Source: Jhaorihella thermophila (GTDB taxonomy: Bacteria; Pseudomonadota; Alphaproteobacteria; Rhodobacterales; Rhodobacteraceae). Taken from it: a stretch of 64,000 nt of DNA. Below, piece after piece: positions 56,941-64,000 of the stretch. The translations under genes were made by a program, and so were the position numbers. The first letter of the stretch is position 1. The number at the start of each line of letters is the position of its first letter. The notes under the pieces are model-generated. The model was given only the letters and a program-made list of their open reading frames with translations. It did not search any database and was not told where the DNA came from. The stretch covers positions 1-64,000 of the forward strand of contig NZ_FNVD01000008.1 of assembly GCF_900108275.1 (NCBI RefSeq). The letters are read 5' to 3'.

Positions 56941-57507
56941 ATGTTTCAATCTGCACTGCACAGGATTTTGCGAACCCTGCCGGCCGGTTTGGCAGTTCTC
57001 GCGGCGGGCGCGGCCTTTGCCGGGATGCCGGTGACCTAAAAGGACGGCGAGCGGGCGCTGTTTCGTGTCGAGGTGCCCGATTTCTGGACCGTGCGCAGCG
57101 GCGGCGAACGCGTGCTGACGCCGCCCTCGCGGGATGAGCCGCGCCTTGTGCAGCGGGTGATCGGGCTGCAGCCGACCGCCGAGCCCAGGGTCTGGGTGGG
57201 CTTCGTCTCTCCCGAAGGCGTGTCCGACTTTGCCGCAGCCACGGCATATCTGAGGGATATCAGCCCGTTTCTGGTCAAGAATCCGCAAACCTCTCCGGGC
57301 CGGCGGCTGCGGATCGGCGGGCTGCCCGCGCTCAGCTTCAGCGGCAGCGGCACCCGCGACGGCCATTCCGTTTCGTTTGTGGCGACCGTGATCGACCTTC
57401 CGGGCGGGCGCATGGCGGTTTCGGTGGCGGTGATGGAGCCGGGCGTCAGCGAAACGGCCATCGACGAGGTGAACGCGATCTACCGGTCATTCCGCGTCGC
57501 GCGATGA
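56941..57507 (+). pseudogene. Exported protein with in-frame TAA after the signal peptide
   Basis: ATG 56941 opens a signal peptide (MFQSALHRILRTLPAGLAVL, then AAGAAFAGMPVT) that ends at TAA 57037-57039. The same frame continues KDGERALFRVEVPDFWTVRSG and then 155 intact codons to the stop at 57505-57507, whose TGA overlaps the next gene (ATGA). The downstream part reads as a normal secreted domain and would lack export without the signal. The change is most simply TAC or TAT to TAA. A GTG at 57073 could reinitiate but would give a cytoplasmic product. The protein family is not recognised. Confidence 0.7.
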
Positions 57508-57521
57508 AGGAGACAGCACCG

Positions 57522-57788
57522 ATGATGTTGCCGCGCCGATTGAGTCTTGGTCTGGGGGTCATGGGGGCTGCCCTGTTGCTCGCCGCCTGCGATCCCGATG
57601 CTCAGCCGTCATCCTCGAGCGTCTATTACGATTCGCTGCTGTGGAACGACTATTATTACGGCTGTCCCGGCTGTCCGCCGCCGGGCTATCGGCCGGCGCC
57701 GCCACGCCCGCCGATCGGCACCGTGCCGCCCCGGCCGACCCCGCCGATCCACCGGCCGAGGCCCACACCGCTGCCGGCGCGGCACTGA
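57522..57788 (+). CDS. Small proline-rich lipoprotein
   Basis: The 88-residue product has a lipoprotein signal with lipobox LLAAC (Cys at about residue 23). A Tyr-rich stretch SVYYDSLLWNDYYYGCPGCPPPGYRP and a proline-rich tail follow. The frame is open from ATG 57504, which overlaps the stop of the broken gene upstream, but AAGGAG at 57507-57512 is well placed for 57522. Unknown function; probably an envelope protein formerly co-expressed with its disrupted neighbour. Confidence 0.7.
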   Translation: MMLPRRLSLGLGVMGAALLLAACDPDAQPSSSSVYYDSLLWNDYYYGCPGCPPPGYRPAPPRPPIGTVPPRPTPPIHRPRPTPLPARH

Positions 57789-57794
57789 GGCCGG

Positions 57795-59009
57795 TCAGTC
57801 GGCCAGTTCGGTTTCGACCCGCGCGCCTTGGGTCAGCGTGCCATGCACGGGGCATTTGTCCGCGATCTCCAGAAGGCGCGCGCGCTGCGCGTCATCCAGA
57901 TCCCCAGACAGGCGGATGCGGCGGGTGAAACGGTCGATCTTGACGGGCCGGCCCGATGCCGCGTCCTCGGCATGGATCTTGTCATGGGTGACATCGACGC
58001 TGATGCCGGTCAGCGGCCAGCCCTTGCGGCGGGCATACATGCGGATCGTCATCGAGGTGCAGGCCCCCAGCCCCGCTGCGAGAAAGCCGTAGGGGGTCAT
58101 GCCCCGGTTGGTTCCGCCGAAATCCGTGGGTTCGTCGGCCAGAACATGGTGCCACGGCCCGTCCTGCACGTCCTGCAGAAAGCCGTCCGGGTCGGTCTCC
58201 GTGACGCGCACGACGCCCTCGGGCGCGCCGGGGGGTGGGGCGGGCGGTTGCAGGTCGAGATAGCGCCGCGACCATGTCGCGATCACGTCGGCGGCGTATT
58301 CGGCGTCCTCCGCGCGCGAGATCAGGTGATCGGCGGTGTCCAGCGTGACGAAGCTCTTGGGATGTTTCGCGGCCTTGAAAATGGCGGTGGCGGCGTCGAT
58401 GGCGACCACTTCGTCGCGCGGCGCGTGCATGACCAGAAGCGCGGCCTTGAGGTTGGCCAGCGCATCGGTCAGCGATTCGCGCGATACGTCTTCCACGAAT
58501 GCCTTGCCGATGCGGAACGGGCGGCCGGCCAGAGTCACCTCGGCCACGCCCTCGCGCGCGATGTCGGGCAGGGCTTCGGCAAAGTGGCGGGTCACGCGCG
58601 CGACATCGAATGGCGCGTTCAGCGTCGCCACCGCGCGGGCCGACGGGATGCGCGCGCGCGCCTTGAGCACCGCCGCCCCGCCGAGCGAGTGCCCCACCAG
58701 CAGGGCAGGGGCCATGCCGCGCCCGGCAAGGTAGTGTGCGGCGGCGACCAGATCCCCGACATTCGAGGCGAAGGTGGTGTTGGCGAACTCGCCGCCGGAA
58801 TGGCCCAGCCCGGTGAAATCGAACCGCAATACGGCGATCCCCATCGCGGCCAGCCGCCCCGCAATCCTTCGCGCGGCGGGGATGTCCTTGCCGCAGGTAA
58901 AGCAATGCGCGAACAGCGCCGTGGCCAGAACCGGACCGTCCGGCAGATCCAGCCGCGCGGCCAGATTGCCGCCGTCGTGGCCGGAAAAGGTGATCTTTTC
59001 GATTGGCAT
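57795..59009 (-). CDS. Bifunctional alpha/beta-hydrolase-OsmC family protein
   Basis: This 404-residue fusion has an N-terminal hydrolase half (1-255) with LFAHCFTCGKDIPAARRIAGRL, nucleophile Ser in LLVGHSLGGAAVL, and the later Asp and His in HAPRDEVV and TADHLISR. The C-terminal half (about 270-404) is an OsmC/Ohr-type domain with GLGACTSMTIRMYARRKGWPL and DKCPVHGTL, whose two cysteines form the peroxidatic pair. The two could act in series on an oxidised acyl or thiol substrate, but this is inference. Divergent from a cupredoxin gene across a palindrome-bearing gap. Confidence 0.9.
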   Translation of the reverse strand: MPIEKITFSGHDGGNLAARLDLPDGPVLATALFAHCFTCGKDIPAARRIAGRLAAMGIAVLRFDFTGLGHSGGEFANTTFASNVGDLVAAAHYLAGRGMAPALLVGHSLGGAAVLKARARIPSARAVATLNAPFDVARVTRHFAEALPDIAREGVAEVTLAGRPFRIGKAFVEDVSRESLTDALANLKAALLVMHAPRDEVVAIDAATAIFKAAKHPKSFVTLDTADHLISRAEDAEYAADVIATWSRRYLDLQPPAPPPGAPEGVVRVTETDPDGFLQDVQDGPWHHVLADEPTDFGGTNRGMTPYGFLAAGLGACTSMTIRMYARRKGWPLTGISVDVTHDKIHAEDAASGRPVKIDRFTRRIRLSGDLDDAQRARLLEIADKCPVHGTLTQGARVETELAD

Positions 59010-59160
59010 TTTTCGTCTCCGTCCCTTGGCATGAGCGCGAGATCCAATCTGAGCGCCGCCGCATTCTCCGGCAACCCATGTCGCGCCTTCGTGAAGCGGC
59101 ACAGGACGCCTCTCTCCGCAGCGCCTTTTTTCAATTTGATCTGGCGCATGGAAGCGCGCG

Positions 59161-59183
59161 CGAATGAGCAATTGCTCGATTCG
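59161..59183. promoter_or_regulatory. Palindromic operator candidate
   Basis: Perfect 12-bp palindrome GAGCAATTGCTC (59166-59177), flanked by CGAAT on the left and ATTCG (after one extra G) on the right. It lies in the gap between the divergent hydrolase-OsmC and cupredoxin genes and could control either or both. Confidence 0.45.
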
Positions 59184-59233
59184 TGAGGTGGGATGGTGGC
59201 GGTCACCACCCCGCGCAAGAGGAGACCAACGGA

Positions 59234-59683
59234 ATGAAAAGTATTCTTGTCACTGCGGTGGTTGTCACACTGGGAACTGCCGGGGCGGGTTGGGCCGCCG
59301 GTGATCTGAGCCGCGCAAACGTCCAGACCGTGCGATTGGAGATGGGGACGAATGACGATGGGATGTATTTCAAGCCCAATGACCTGACCTTTGAAACCGG
59401 CAAGGCCTACAAGCTGGAAATGGTCAACGTGGACGACATCAAGCACGAGGTGTCGCTGAACGAACTGACCGAGCGTATCTTTACACGCAAGGTCGAGATC
59501 GAGACCCCCGACGGCGATCTGATCGCCGAGATCAAGGGCCAGATCCACGAAGTCGAGATCGGCCCTCACAAGACGGTGGATTGGTTCTTTGTGCCGGTTC
59601 AGACCGTGGACGATGCCGAGATCACCTGCGAGATCGAGGGCCACAAGGAAGCCGGCATGTGGGCCAAGGCCCGCATCAAGTAA
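59234..59683 (+). CDS. Secreted cupredoxin-like copper protein
   Basis: This 149-residue periplasmic protein has a signal peptide (MKSILVTAVVVTLGTAGAGW, cleaved near AA21-22). The type-1 copper ligands fit: His71 in DIKHEVSL, Cys132, His137 and Met142 in CEIEGHKEAGM, with the spacing C-x4-H-x4-M. The insert RIFTRKVEIETPDGDLIAEIKGQIHEVEIGP is longer than in plain plastocyanins. A role in electron transfer or copper binding is likely; the partner is unknown. GAGGAGA precedes the ATG. Confidence 0.85.
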   Translation: MKSILVTAVVVTLGTAGAGWAAGDLSRANVQTVRLEMGTNDDGMYFKPNDLTFETGKAYKLEMVNVDDIKHEVSLNELTERIFTRKVEIETPDGDLIAEIKGQIHEVEIGPHKTVDWFFVPVQTVDDAEITCEIEGHKEAGMWAKARIK

Positions 59684-59693
59684 TCCAGACATA

Positions 59694-59720
59694 GAGAGCG
59701 GAGCCATCCGCCCCGCTCTC
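59694..59720 (+). terminator. Hairpin after the cupredoxin gene
   Basis: Stem GAGAGCGG (59694-59701) / CCGCTCTC (59713-59720) with an 11-nt loop, 10 nt past the stop. It lacks a T-run, so it may be only a stabilising hairpin between convergent genes. Confidence 0.4.
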
Positions 59721-59764
59721 CGTCTATTGGGCCGCGCCGAGCGATCGGACGCGGCCTGGGGGCG

Positions 59765-61111
59765 TCATTCCTCGCCCATCAATGCCGGATCAAAGGGGTA
59801 GGTGGTCAGGTTCTCATACCCGTTTTCGGTGATCAGCACCTGATCCTCGAGCTTGATCGAGAAATCGCCCCCCACTTCGCCCACGCAGGCCTCGACGCAC
59901 AGAACCATGCCGGGCTCCAGCGCATAATCGAACGCGCCCGGCACCGCCTTGTCCGGATAGGCCACGAGCGGCCATTCATCGCACAGGCCCACCCCGTGCA
60001 TCAGGCAGCCATATTTGAGCTTCTGATAACGGTCGTCGAGCCTGTGGGCATTGGCCGTCAGTTCGGGGATGGTGACGCCGGGGCGCAGCATCTCCATGTT
60101 GGTCATGATGTGTTCATGGGCGTGCCGCATCGCATAGATCATGTCGGCGCGCGGTTTTCGATCGCCGATCCACCAGGTGCGCGAGATGTCCACGCAGATG
60201 CCGTAGCTGCCGATGAGATCGGTGTCGAAGGCCAGGATTTCATTGTTCCGGACGATCCTCGGCCCGCATTCCTGAAACCACGGATTGGTGCGCGGCCCGC
60301 TGGTCAAGAGCCGGGTCTCGATCCATTCGCCGCCGCGGCGGATGTTTTCGGCATGCAGCACCGCCCAGATGTCGTCTTCGCTGGTCTCGCCCCGCGGCAC
60401 GTTCTCGCGCGCGAACCGCTCCATCTCGGCAACCGATTTCTCGCAGGCATACATGGCGCAGCGCATGGCCAGGATCTCGTCCGGGCCCTTCACCGCGCGG
60501 GCCTTCTCGGTCACCTCCTCGCCCTCCATGATCTGCAACCGCTGCGCCTCCAGCGCGCGCAGCCCGTGCAGCATCACCTTGTCCACCGCCAGCCGCCGGT
60601 TGCCGGGTGCGTGTTCGGCCAGCAGGATGCGCACCTCGTTGCTGAACGCATCCGCGGCTACGTCGATCTTGTCGCCCCGGTCGAAATAGAACAGATCCGC
60701 CCCCGACCGCGCCTCTCGTACCAGCGGGTTGAAGGCGGTCAGGAAGGGCGAGTTCTTGTAGTCCCAGATCACCATGTAGCCATCGGCGCACAGCAGCACC
60801 GCGCGGAACGGGTTGTGGGTGTTCCACAACTGCATGTTGGTGCTGTCGGTAGCGTAACGGATGTTGAGCGGATCGAACATCAAAAGCCCCGCATAGTCGC
60901 GCTCCACGATGTGCCGGGTCAGCCGCCTCCAGCGATGTTCGCGCATGCGCGGCAGGTCGGGCAACTCCAGCCCCGCCTCGGCCCATTCGGCAAAGGCGAG
61001 CCGAGTCGGCCCGATCTCGATCCGGTTGCCGTCGTTCGGCGTGCCGTCCCCCAGCCGGTCGCCCCGCGTCGGGTCGATCTTGCGCATGTCGCGGTAATGG
61101 CTCGTCTGCAT
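59765..61111 (-). CDS. dddP: DMSP lyase DddP (M24 peptidase-like fold)
   Basis: This 448-residue metalloenzyme cleaves dimethylsulfoniopropionate to dimethyl sulfide and acrylate. Similarity to Roseobacter DddP runs along the whole length (for example TPNDGNRIEIGPTRLAFAEW, YATDSTNMQLWNTHNPFRA, YDYALEP-type FDYALEPGMVL). The metal ligands expected for this family are present: Asp296 and Asp298 in FDTDLIG, Asp308, His372 in MHGVGLCDEW, Glu407 and Glu422. A plain M24 dipeptidase is less likely given the N-terminal domain. It is divergent from a DUF3445 gene. Confidence 0.93.
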   Translation of the reverse strand: MQTSHYRDMRKIDPTRGDRLGDGTPNDGNRIEIGPTRLAFAEWAEAGLELPDLPRMREHRWRRLTRHIVERDYAGLLMFDPLNIRYATDSTNMQLWNTHNPFRAVLLCADGYMVIWDYKNSPFLTAFNPLVREARSGADLFYFDRGDKIDVAADAFSNEVRILLAEHAPGNRRLAVDKVMLHGLRALEAQRLQIMEGEEVTEKARAVKGPDEILAMRCAMYACEKSVAEMERFARENVPRGETSEDDIWAVLHAENIRRGGEWIETRLLTSGPRTNPWFQECGPRIVRNNEILAFDTDLIGSYGICVDISRTWWIGDRKPRADMIYAMRHAHEHIMTNMEMLRPGVTIPELTANAHRLDDRYQKLKYGCLMHGVGLCDEWPLVAYPDKAVPGAFDYALEPGMVLCVEACVGEVGGDFSIKLEDQVLITENGYENLTTYPFDPALMGEE

Positions 61112-61176
61112 CTCGCGCCTCCCGTGGCCGTCTCCAGCACTCTGGGCGCGCCGCGCGACCTGTGCCGTCCCGCAAG

Positions 61177-61194
61177 CGACACTTTTTCATGTCG
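61177..61194. promoter_or_regulatory. Inverted repeat between dddP and DUF3445 gene
   Basis: CGACA (61177-61181) and TGTCG (61190-61194) flank an 8-nt spacer in the 113-bp divergent gap. It may be an operator; no regulator gene is adjacent. Confidence 0.35.
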
Positions 61195-61224
61195 TTTTCC
61201 GGCCTCCGCGTGTAACCGGGGGCC

Positions 61225-61983
61225 ATGACCGCGATCTTGCAGAAAACGATTCCCTACGACGCCTTCGCCCCCCGCCGCCTGCCGGGGATCGCGCCGCTGG
61301 ACTCCTCGGATTGGTTGATCCGGGATGAGGCCTTCGCCGGCCAGATGGCGCTGCGCGACGAGCTTGTCGCGACCCGCCGGGATGCGGTGATCGCGCTGGA
61401 CGCGGCGGCGGAACCGGCTGCGCAGGAGCTTCTCGATACGGCTCTTACCCACGCCTACGCCGGCGCCGCAGAGCGGGTCACCCGGCCCGACGGCGCCACC
61501 GTGCCGATCGACCGGGCCGACCCGATGGGCACGCTGGCCCGGCTGGTGCAGGAAGACCTCTGCATTCTCGAAAAACGCGGCGGCGAACACATGCTCACCG
61601 CCGCCGCCCTTTGTTTTCCCGCCAGCTGGTCCCTGGCCGAGAAGTTCCGGCGCCCGCTCACCACGATTCACGACCCCGTCGCCGACTACGACCCGAATAT
61701 CGCCGCCCGGGTCCAGCGGCTCTTCGACGGCATCCAGCCGGGCCGCCCGCTCTGGCGCTTCAACGCGCTGTGGTATGACGATCCCGCCCTGCATCAGCCC
61801 CGCGGCGAACGCGACGGCCGAGATCCGGTCGATTCCGCCACGGCGCCCTTCTTCCGCAGCGAACGCCAGTGCCTGATGCGCCTTCCGCAAACCCGCGCCG
61901 TGGTCTTTTCCATCCACACCTATGTTCTGACCCGTGCCGACGCCTTGGCCCTTGAACAAACGTCCCAGCCTTCATCCCCATGA
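61225..61983 (+). CDS. DUF3445 / heme-dependent oxidative N-demethylase-like protein
   Basis: This 252-residue protein has the DUF3445 pattern throughout: WLIRDEAFAGQMALRDELVA, LARLVQEDLCILEKRGGEHMLTAAALCFPASWSLAEKFRRPLTTIHDPVADYDP and LWRFNALWYDDPALHQP, RSERQCLMRLPQTRAVVFSIHTYVL. Relatives include the alpha subunit of a heme-dependent oxidative N-demethylase of methylamines. Reductase or ferredoxin partners are not adjacent. Divergent from dddP; a shared control region is possible but unproven. Confidence 0.85.
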   Translation: MTAILQKTIPYDAFAPRRLPGIAPLDSSDWLIRDEAFAGQMALRDELVATRRDAVIALDAAAEPAAQELLDTALTHAYAGAAERVTRPDGATVPIDRADPMGTLARLVQEDLCILEKRGGEHMLTAAALCFPASWSLAEKFRRPLTTIHDPVADYDPNIAARVQRLFDGIQPGRPLWRFNALWYDDPALHQPRGERDGRDPVDSATAPFFRSERQCLMRLPQTRAVVFSIHTYVLTRADALALEQTSQPSSP

Positions 61984-62000
61984 GCCGTCCCCCGCCCCTG

Positions 62001-62050
62001 CTTCTTTCTGGTCCGAAATACCCCGGGGAGCGGGAGGGGCAGCGCCCCTC
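62001..62050 (+). repeat. Interspersed core element with hairpin, copy 11
   Basis: Variant core CTTCTTTCTGGTCCGAAATAC then CCC (62001-62024), 17 nt past the DUF3445 stop in the sense direction, followed by a 7-bp hairpin GAGGGGC/GCCCCTC (62034-62050). A similar GAGGGGCAGCG unit recurs at 62081-62091. Confidence 0.7.
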
Positions 62051-62144
62051 GCATGGGTCGTTTTTCCGCGCTTCCGGCGCGAGGGGCAGCGTTCCTCGCA
62101 AATCCGCTCTTCCTCCCCCCATCCCGATCGGCTAAGCCGCTGCC

Positions 62145-62759
62145 ATGACACTCACGGTGACCGATCTCAGCATCGCCCGAGGCGGCGTGCCGGTGCTCGA
62201 AGGGCTGAGCTTCACGCTCGATGCCGGCCGGGCGCTGATCCTGCGCGGCCCCAACGGGATCGGCAAGACGACGCTCTTGCGCACCGTGGCCGGCCTCCAG
62301 CCCGCAATCTCCGGGCGGATCAAGGGGGCCGAGGACCGCATCGCCTATGCCGGCCATTCCGACGGCATCAAGCCGACTCTCACGGTGGCCGAGAACCTGA
62401 CCTTCTGGGCGCGCGTGTTCGGTGCGGGGTCGATACAGCCCGCGCTGGACGCCTATGACCTGGGCGACCTGACCGACCGCCACGCCGGCAATCTCTCGGC
62501 AGGGCAGAAACGCCGGCTGGGCCTGTCGCGGCTGCTGGTCACGGGCCGCCCGATCTGGGTGCTGGACGAACCCACCGTGTCGCTGGACAAAAGCGCGGTG
62601 GCCATGTTCGCCGATGCCGTGCGCGCGCACCTGGCCAAGGGCGGCAGCGCGCTCATCGCCACCCATATCGAACTGGGGCTCGAGGGCGAGACGCTGGACG
62701 TTGGCCCCTTCAAGGCCACGCCCCCGCCCATCGAGGATTTCGACGGAGGCTTCCTGTGA
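62145..62759 (+). CDS. ccmA: Heme exporter ATP-binding protein CcmA
   Basis: This 204-residue ABC ATPase belongs to the cytochrome c maturation system I, which with CcmB and CcmC loads heme onto CcmE. Walker A is [18 protein letters not shown] (near residues 34-51), the signature [16 protein letters not shown], and Walker [17 protein letters not shown]. Its stop overlaps the ccmB start (ATGA-like, 62756-62759). Confidence 0.96.
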   Translation: MTLTVTDLSIARGGVPVLEGLSFTLDAGRALILRGPNGIGKTTLLRTVAGLQPAISGRIKGAEDRIAYAGHSDGIKPTLTVAENLTFWARVFGAGSIQPALDAYDLGDLTDRHAGNLSAGQKRRLGLSRLLVTGRPIWVLDEPTVSLDKSAVAMFADAVRAHLAKGGSALIATHIELGLEGETLDVGPFKATPPPIEDFDGGFL

Positions 62760-63412
62760 TCGCCCTGCTGTCGCGCGACCTGAAACTGGCCTTCCGCGCA
62801 GGCGGCGGCTTCGGTCTGGGGCTGGCCTTCTTCCTGATCGTGACCACGCTGGTTCCGTTCAGTGTGGGCCCGCAATCCGCGCTTTTGCAGTCCATCGCGC
62901 CGGGCGTGCTGTGGCTGGGCGCGCTGCTGGCCTGCCTGCTGTCGCTCGACCGGCTGTTGGCGCTCGACTGGGAGGACGGATCGCTGGACCTGCTGGCCAC
63001 AGCGCCGCTGCCGCTGGAGGGCGTGGTGACGATCAAGGCGCTGGCGCACTGGCTGACCACCGGCCTGCCGCTGGTGCTGGCCGCGCCGGTGCTGGGGATT
63101 CTCCTGAACCTGCCGCAGGCGGGCTATGCATGGCTGTTGATCTCGCTGGCGCTGGGCACCCCCGCGCTTAGCGTCATCGGCACCTTCGGCGCGGCGCTGA
63201 CCGTGGGGCTCAAACGCGGCGGGCTGCTGCTCAGCTTGCTGGTGCTGCCGCTCTATGTGCCCACGCTCATCTTCGGGGCCGAGGTCGCCCGGCGCGGGGC
63301 GCTGGGCATGGACACTGCAACGTCGCTTCTCATGCTCGCGGGCATTACGGCCGCAGTAATCGCGCTGCTGCCGTTCGCCAGCGCGGCGGTGTTGCGGATC
63401 AACCTGCGGTGA
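62756..63412 (+). CDS. ccmB: Heme exporter membrane protein CcmB
   Basis: This 218-residue membrane subunit has six hydrophobic helices. It opens [38 protein letters not shown] and has [50 protein letters not shown], both characteristic of CcmB. Translationally coupled to ccmA and followed 47 nt later by ccmC. Confidence 0.96.
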   Translation: MIALLSRDLKLAFRAGGGFGLGLAFFLIVTTLVPFSVGPQSALLQSIAPGVLWLGALLACLLSLDRLLALDWEDGSLDLLATAPLPLEGVVTIKALAHWLTTGLPLVLAAPVLGILLNLPQAGYAWLLISLALGTPALSVIGTFGAALTVGLKRGGLLLSLLVLPLYVPTLIFGAEVARRGALGMDTATSLLMLAGITAAVIALLPFASAAVLRINLR

Positions 63413-63459
63413 GCAGCGAATGAATTGCCGGCGGTGAAAAGAAGGGCTAGATAGCACCC

Positions 63460-64000
63460 ATGTCGATCTCGCAGAAAATGAACGCGCTCTGGGAATACGC
63501 CAACCCGCGCAAGTTCCTGGCCACGACCGAGCGCGCGCTGCCCTTCTTCTGGACCACCGCCGCGATCGCCACGGTTGCGGGACTGGTCTGGGGCTTCTTC
63601 TTTACCCCGGATGACTACCGGCAGGGATCCACGGTAAAGATCATTTACCTGCATGTCCCGGCGGCGATGCTGGCGATCAACTGCTGGCTGATGATGCTGG
63701 TGACCTCGCTGGTCTGGCTGGTGCGTCGCCACCATGTCAGCGCGCTGGCCGCCCGCGCCGCCGCGCCGATCGGGGCGACGATGACGGTGATCGCGCTGAT
63801 CACCGGGGCGATCTGGGGACAGCCGATGTGGGGCACCTGGTGGGCCTGGGATCCACGGCTGACGTCATTTCTGATCCTGTTCCTGTTCTACCTGGGCTAC
63901 ATCGCGCTCTGGGAGGCGATCGAGAACCCCGATACCGCCGCCGATCTGACGGCCGTCCTGTGCATCGTCGGCTCGGTCTTTGCCGTGCTGAGCCGATACG
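63460..64000 (+). CDS. ccmC: Heme handling protein CcmC (partial, cut by window end)
   Basis: The first 180 residues are in the window. It begins MSISQKMNALWEYANPRKFL and shows the conserved His in KIIYLHVPAAMLAIN and the tryptophan-rich heme-binding motif IWGQPMWGTWWAWDPRLTS, which define CcmC. Several membrane helices are visible. ccmD, ccmG and others probably follow outside the window. Confidence 0.96.
   Translation, partial: MSISQKMNALWEYANPRKFLATTERALPFFWTTAAIATVAGLVWGFFFTPDDYRQGSTVKIIYLHVPAAMLAINCWLMMLVTSLVWLVRRHHVSALAARAAAPIGATMTVIALITGAIWGQPMWGTWWAWDPRLTSFLILFLFYLGYIALWEAIENPDTAADLTAVLCIVGSVFAVLSRY

Overview
The window is a 64 kb piece of chromosome from a marine-type alphaproteobacterium, most likely a Rhodobacteraceae (Roseobacter-like) member. 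The evidence is high GC, long antisense shadow frames, an intact DMSP lyase gene (dddP), FnrL-type and GntR-type regulatory sequences, and several families typical of that group (DUF455, DUF4453, DUF6314, DUF6455). It is mostly ordinary core genome, with a small mobile and decayed edge at the left and a short transposon relic near 52 kb. No phage, CRISPR, restriction or defence locus is visible.

Layout. 0-1.3 kb: partial IS3-family element, IS256-family transposase stub, then tRNA-Pro(CGG), whose 3' end faces the mobile DNA. 1.4-10.7 kb: Na/Pi symporter, leuB, Hsp20, a secreted trypsin-like protease, the glycolate oxidase operon glcDEF with a palindromic operator, and rlmH/rsfS. 11.7-14.4 kb: leuC-HdeD-leuD. 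15-19.8 kb: a membrane protein, the classic surE-pcm-nlpD cluster and an SDR. 19.9-30.3 kb: purF, cvpA, radA, a PqiA-like gene, mlaF, mlaE, alr, dnaB, pyrE and pyrC, many joined by ATGA stop/start overlaps. 30.4-36.5 kb: a four-gene surface-glycan-like cluster with three paralogous family-2 glycosyltransferases, one fused to a sulfotransferase-like N-terminus. 36.6-44.8 kb: MoxR/VWA pair, DUF455, Bcp peroxiredoxin, an AsmA/YhdP-like giant and queA. 44.9-53.5 kb: MFS transporter, DUF924, a short membrane-protein cluster with hpt, COQ10-like, DUF4453, MmgE/PrpD, rlmE and pgk. 53.6-64 kb: YbdK-type ligase, TfoX_C, DUF6314, DUF6455, bioY, a hydrolase-OsmC fusion, a cupredoxin, dddP divergent from a DUF3445 gene, and ccmABC (ccmC runs off the end).

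Four things are not explained by routine annotation. (1) An interspersed element occurs at least 11 times between genes: a core of about 23 nt (CTTCATCTTGC, 3-4 variable bases, AAATACTCC), in most copies followed by a GC-rich, often perfect hairpin. In six copies it lies within about 26 nt after a stop codon in the sense direction. (2) Two otherwise intact genes carry a single in-frame stop just after their N-terminal hydrophobic segment (TGA at 47276-47278, TAA at 57037-57039). (3) Three DnaA-box-like sequences lie exactly 12 nt apart upstream of dnaB. (4) A 480-bp relic with about 45-bp imperfect inverted repeats and an IS5-like transposase fragment sits between rlmE and pgk.
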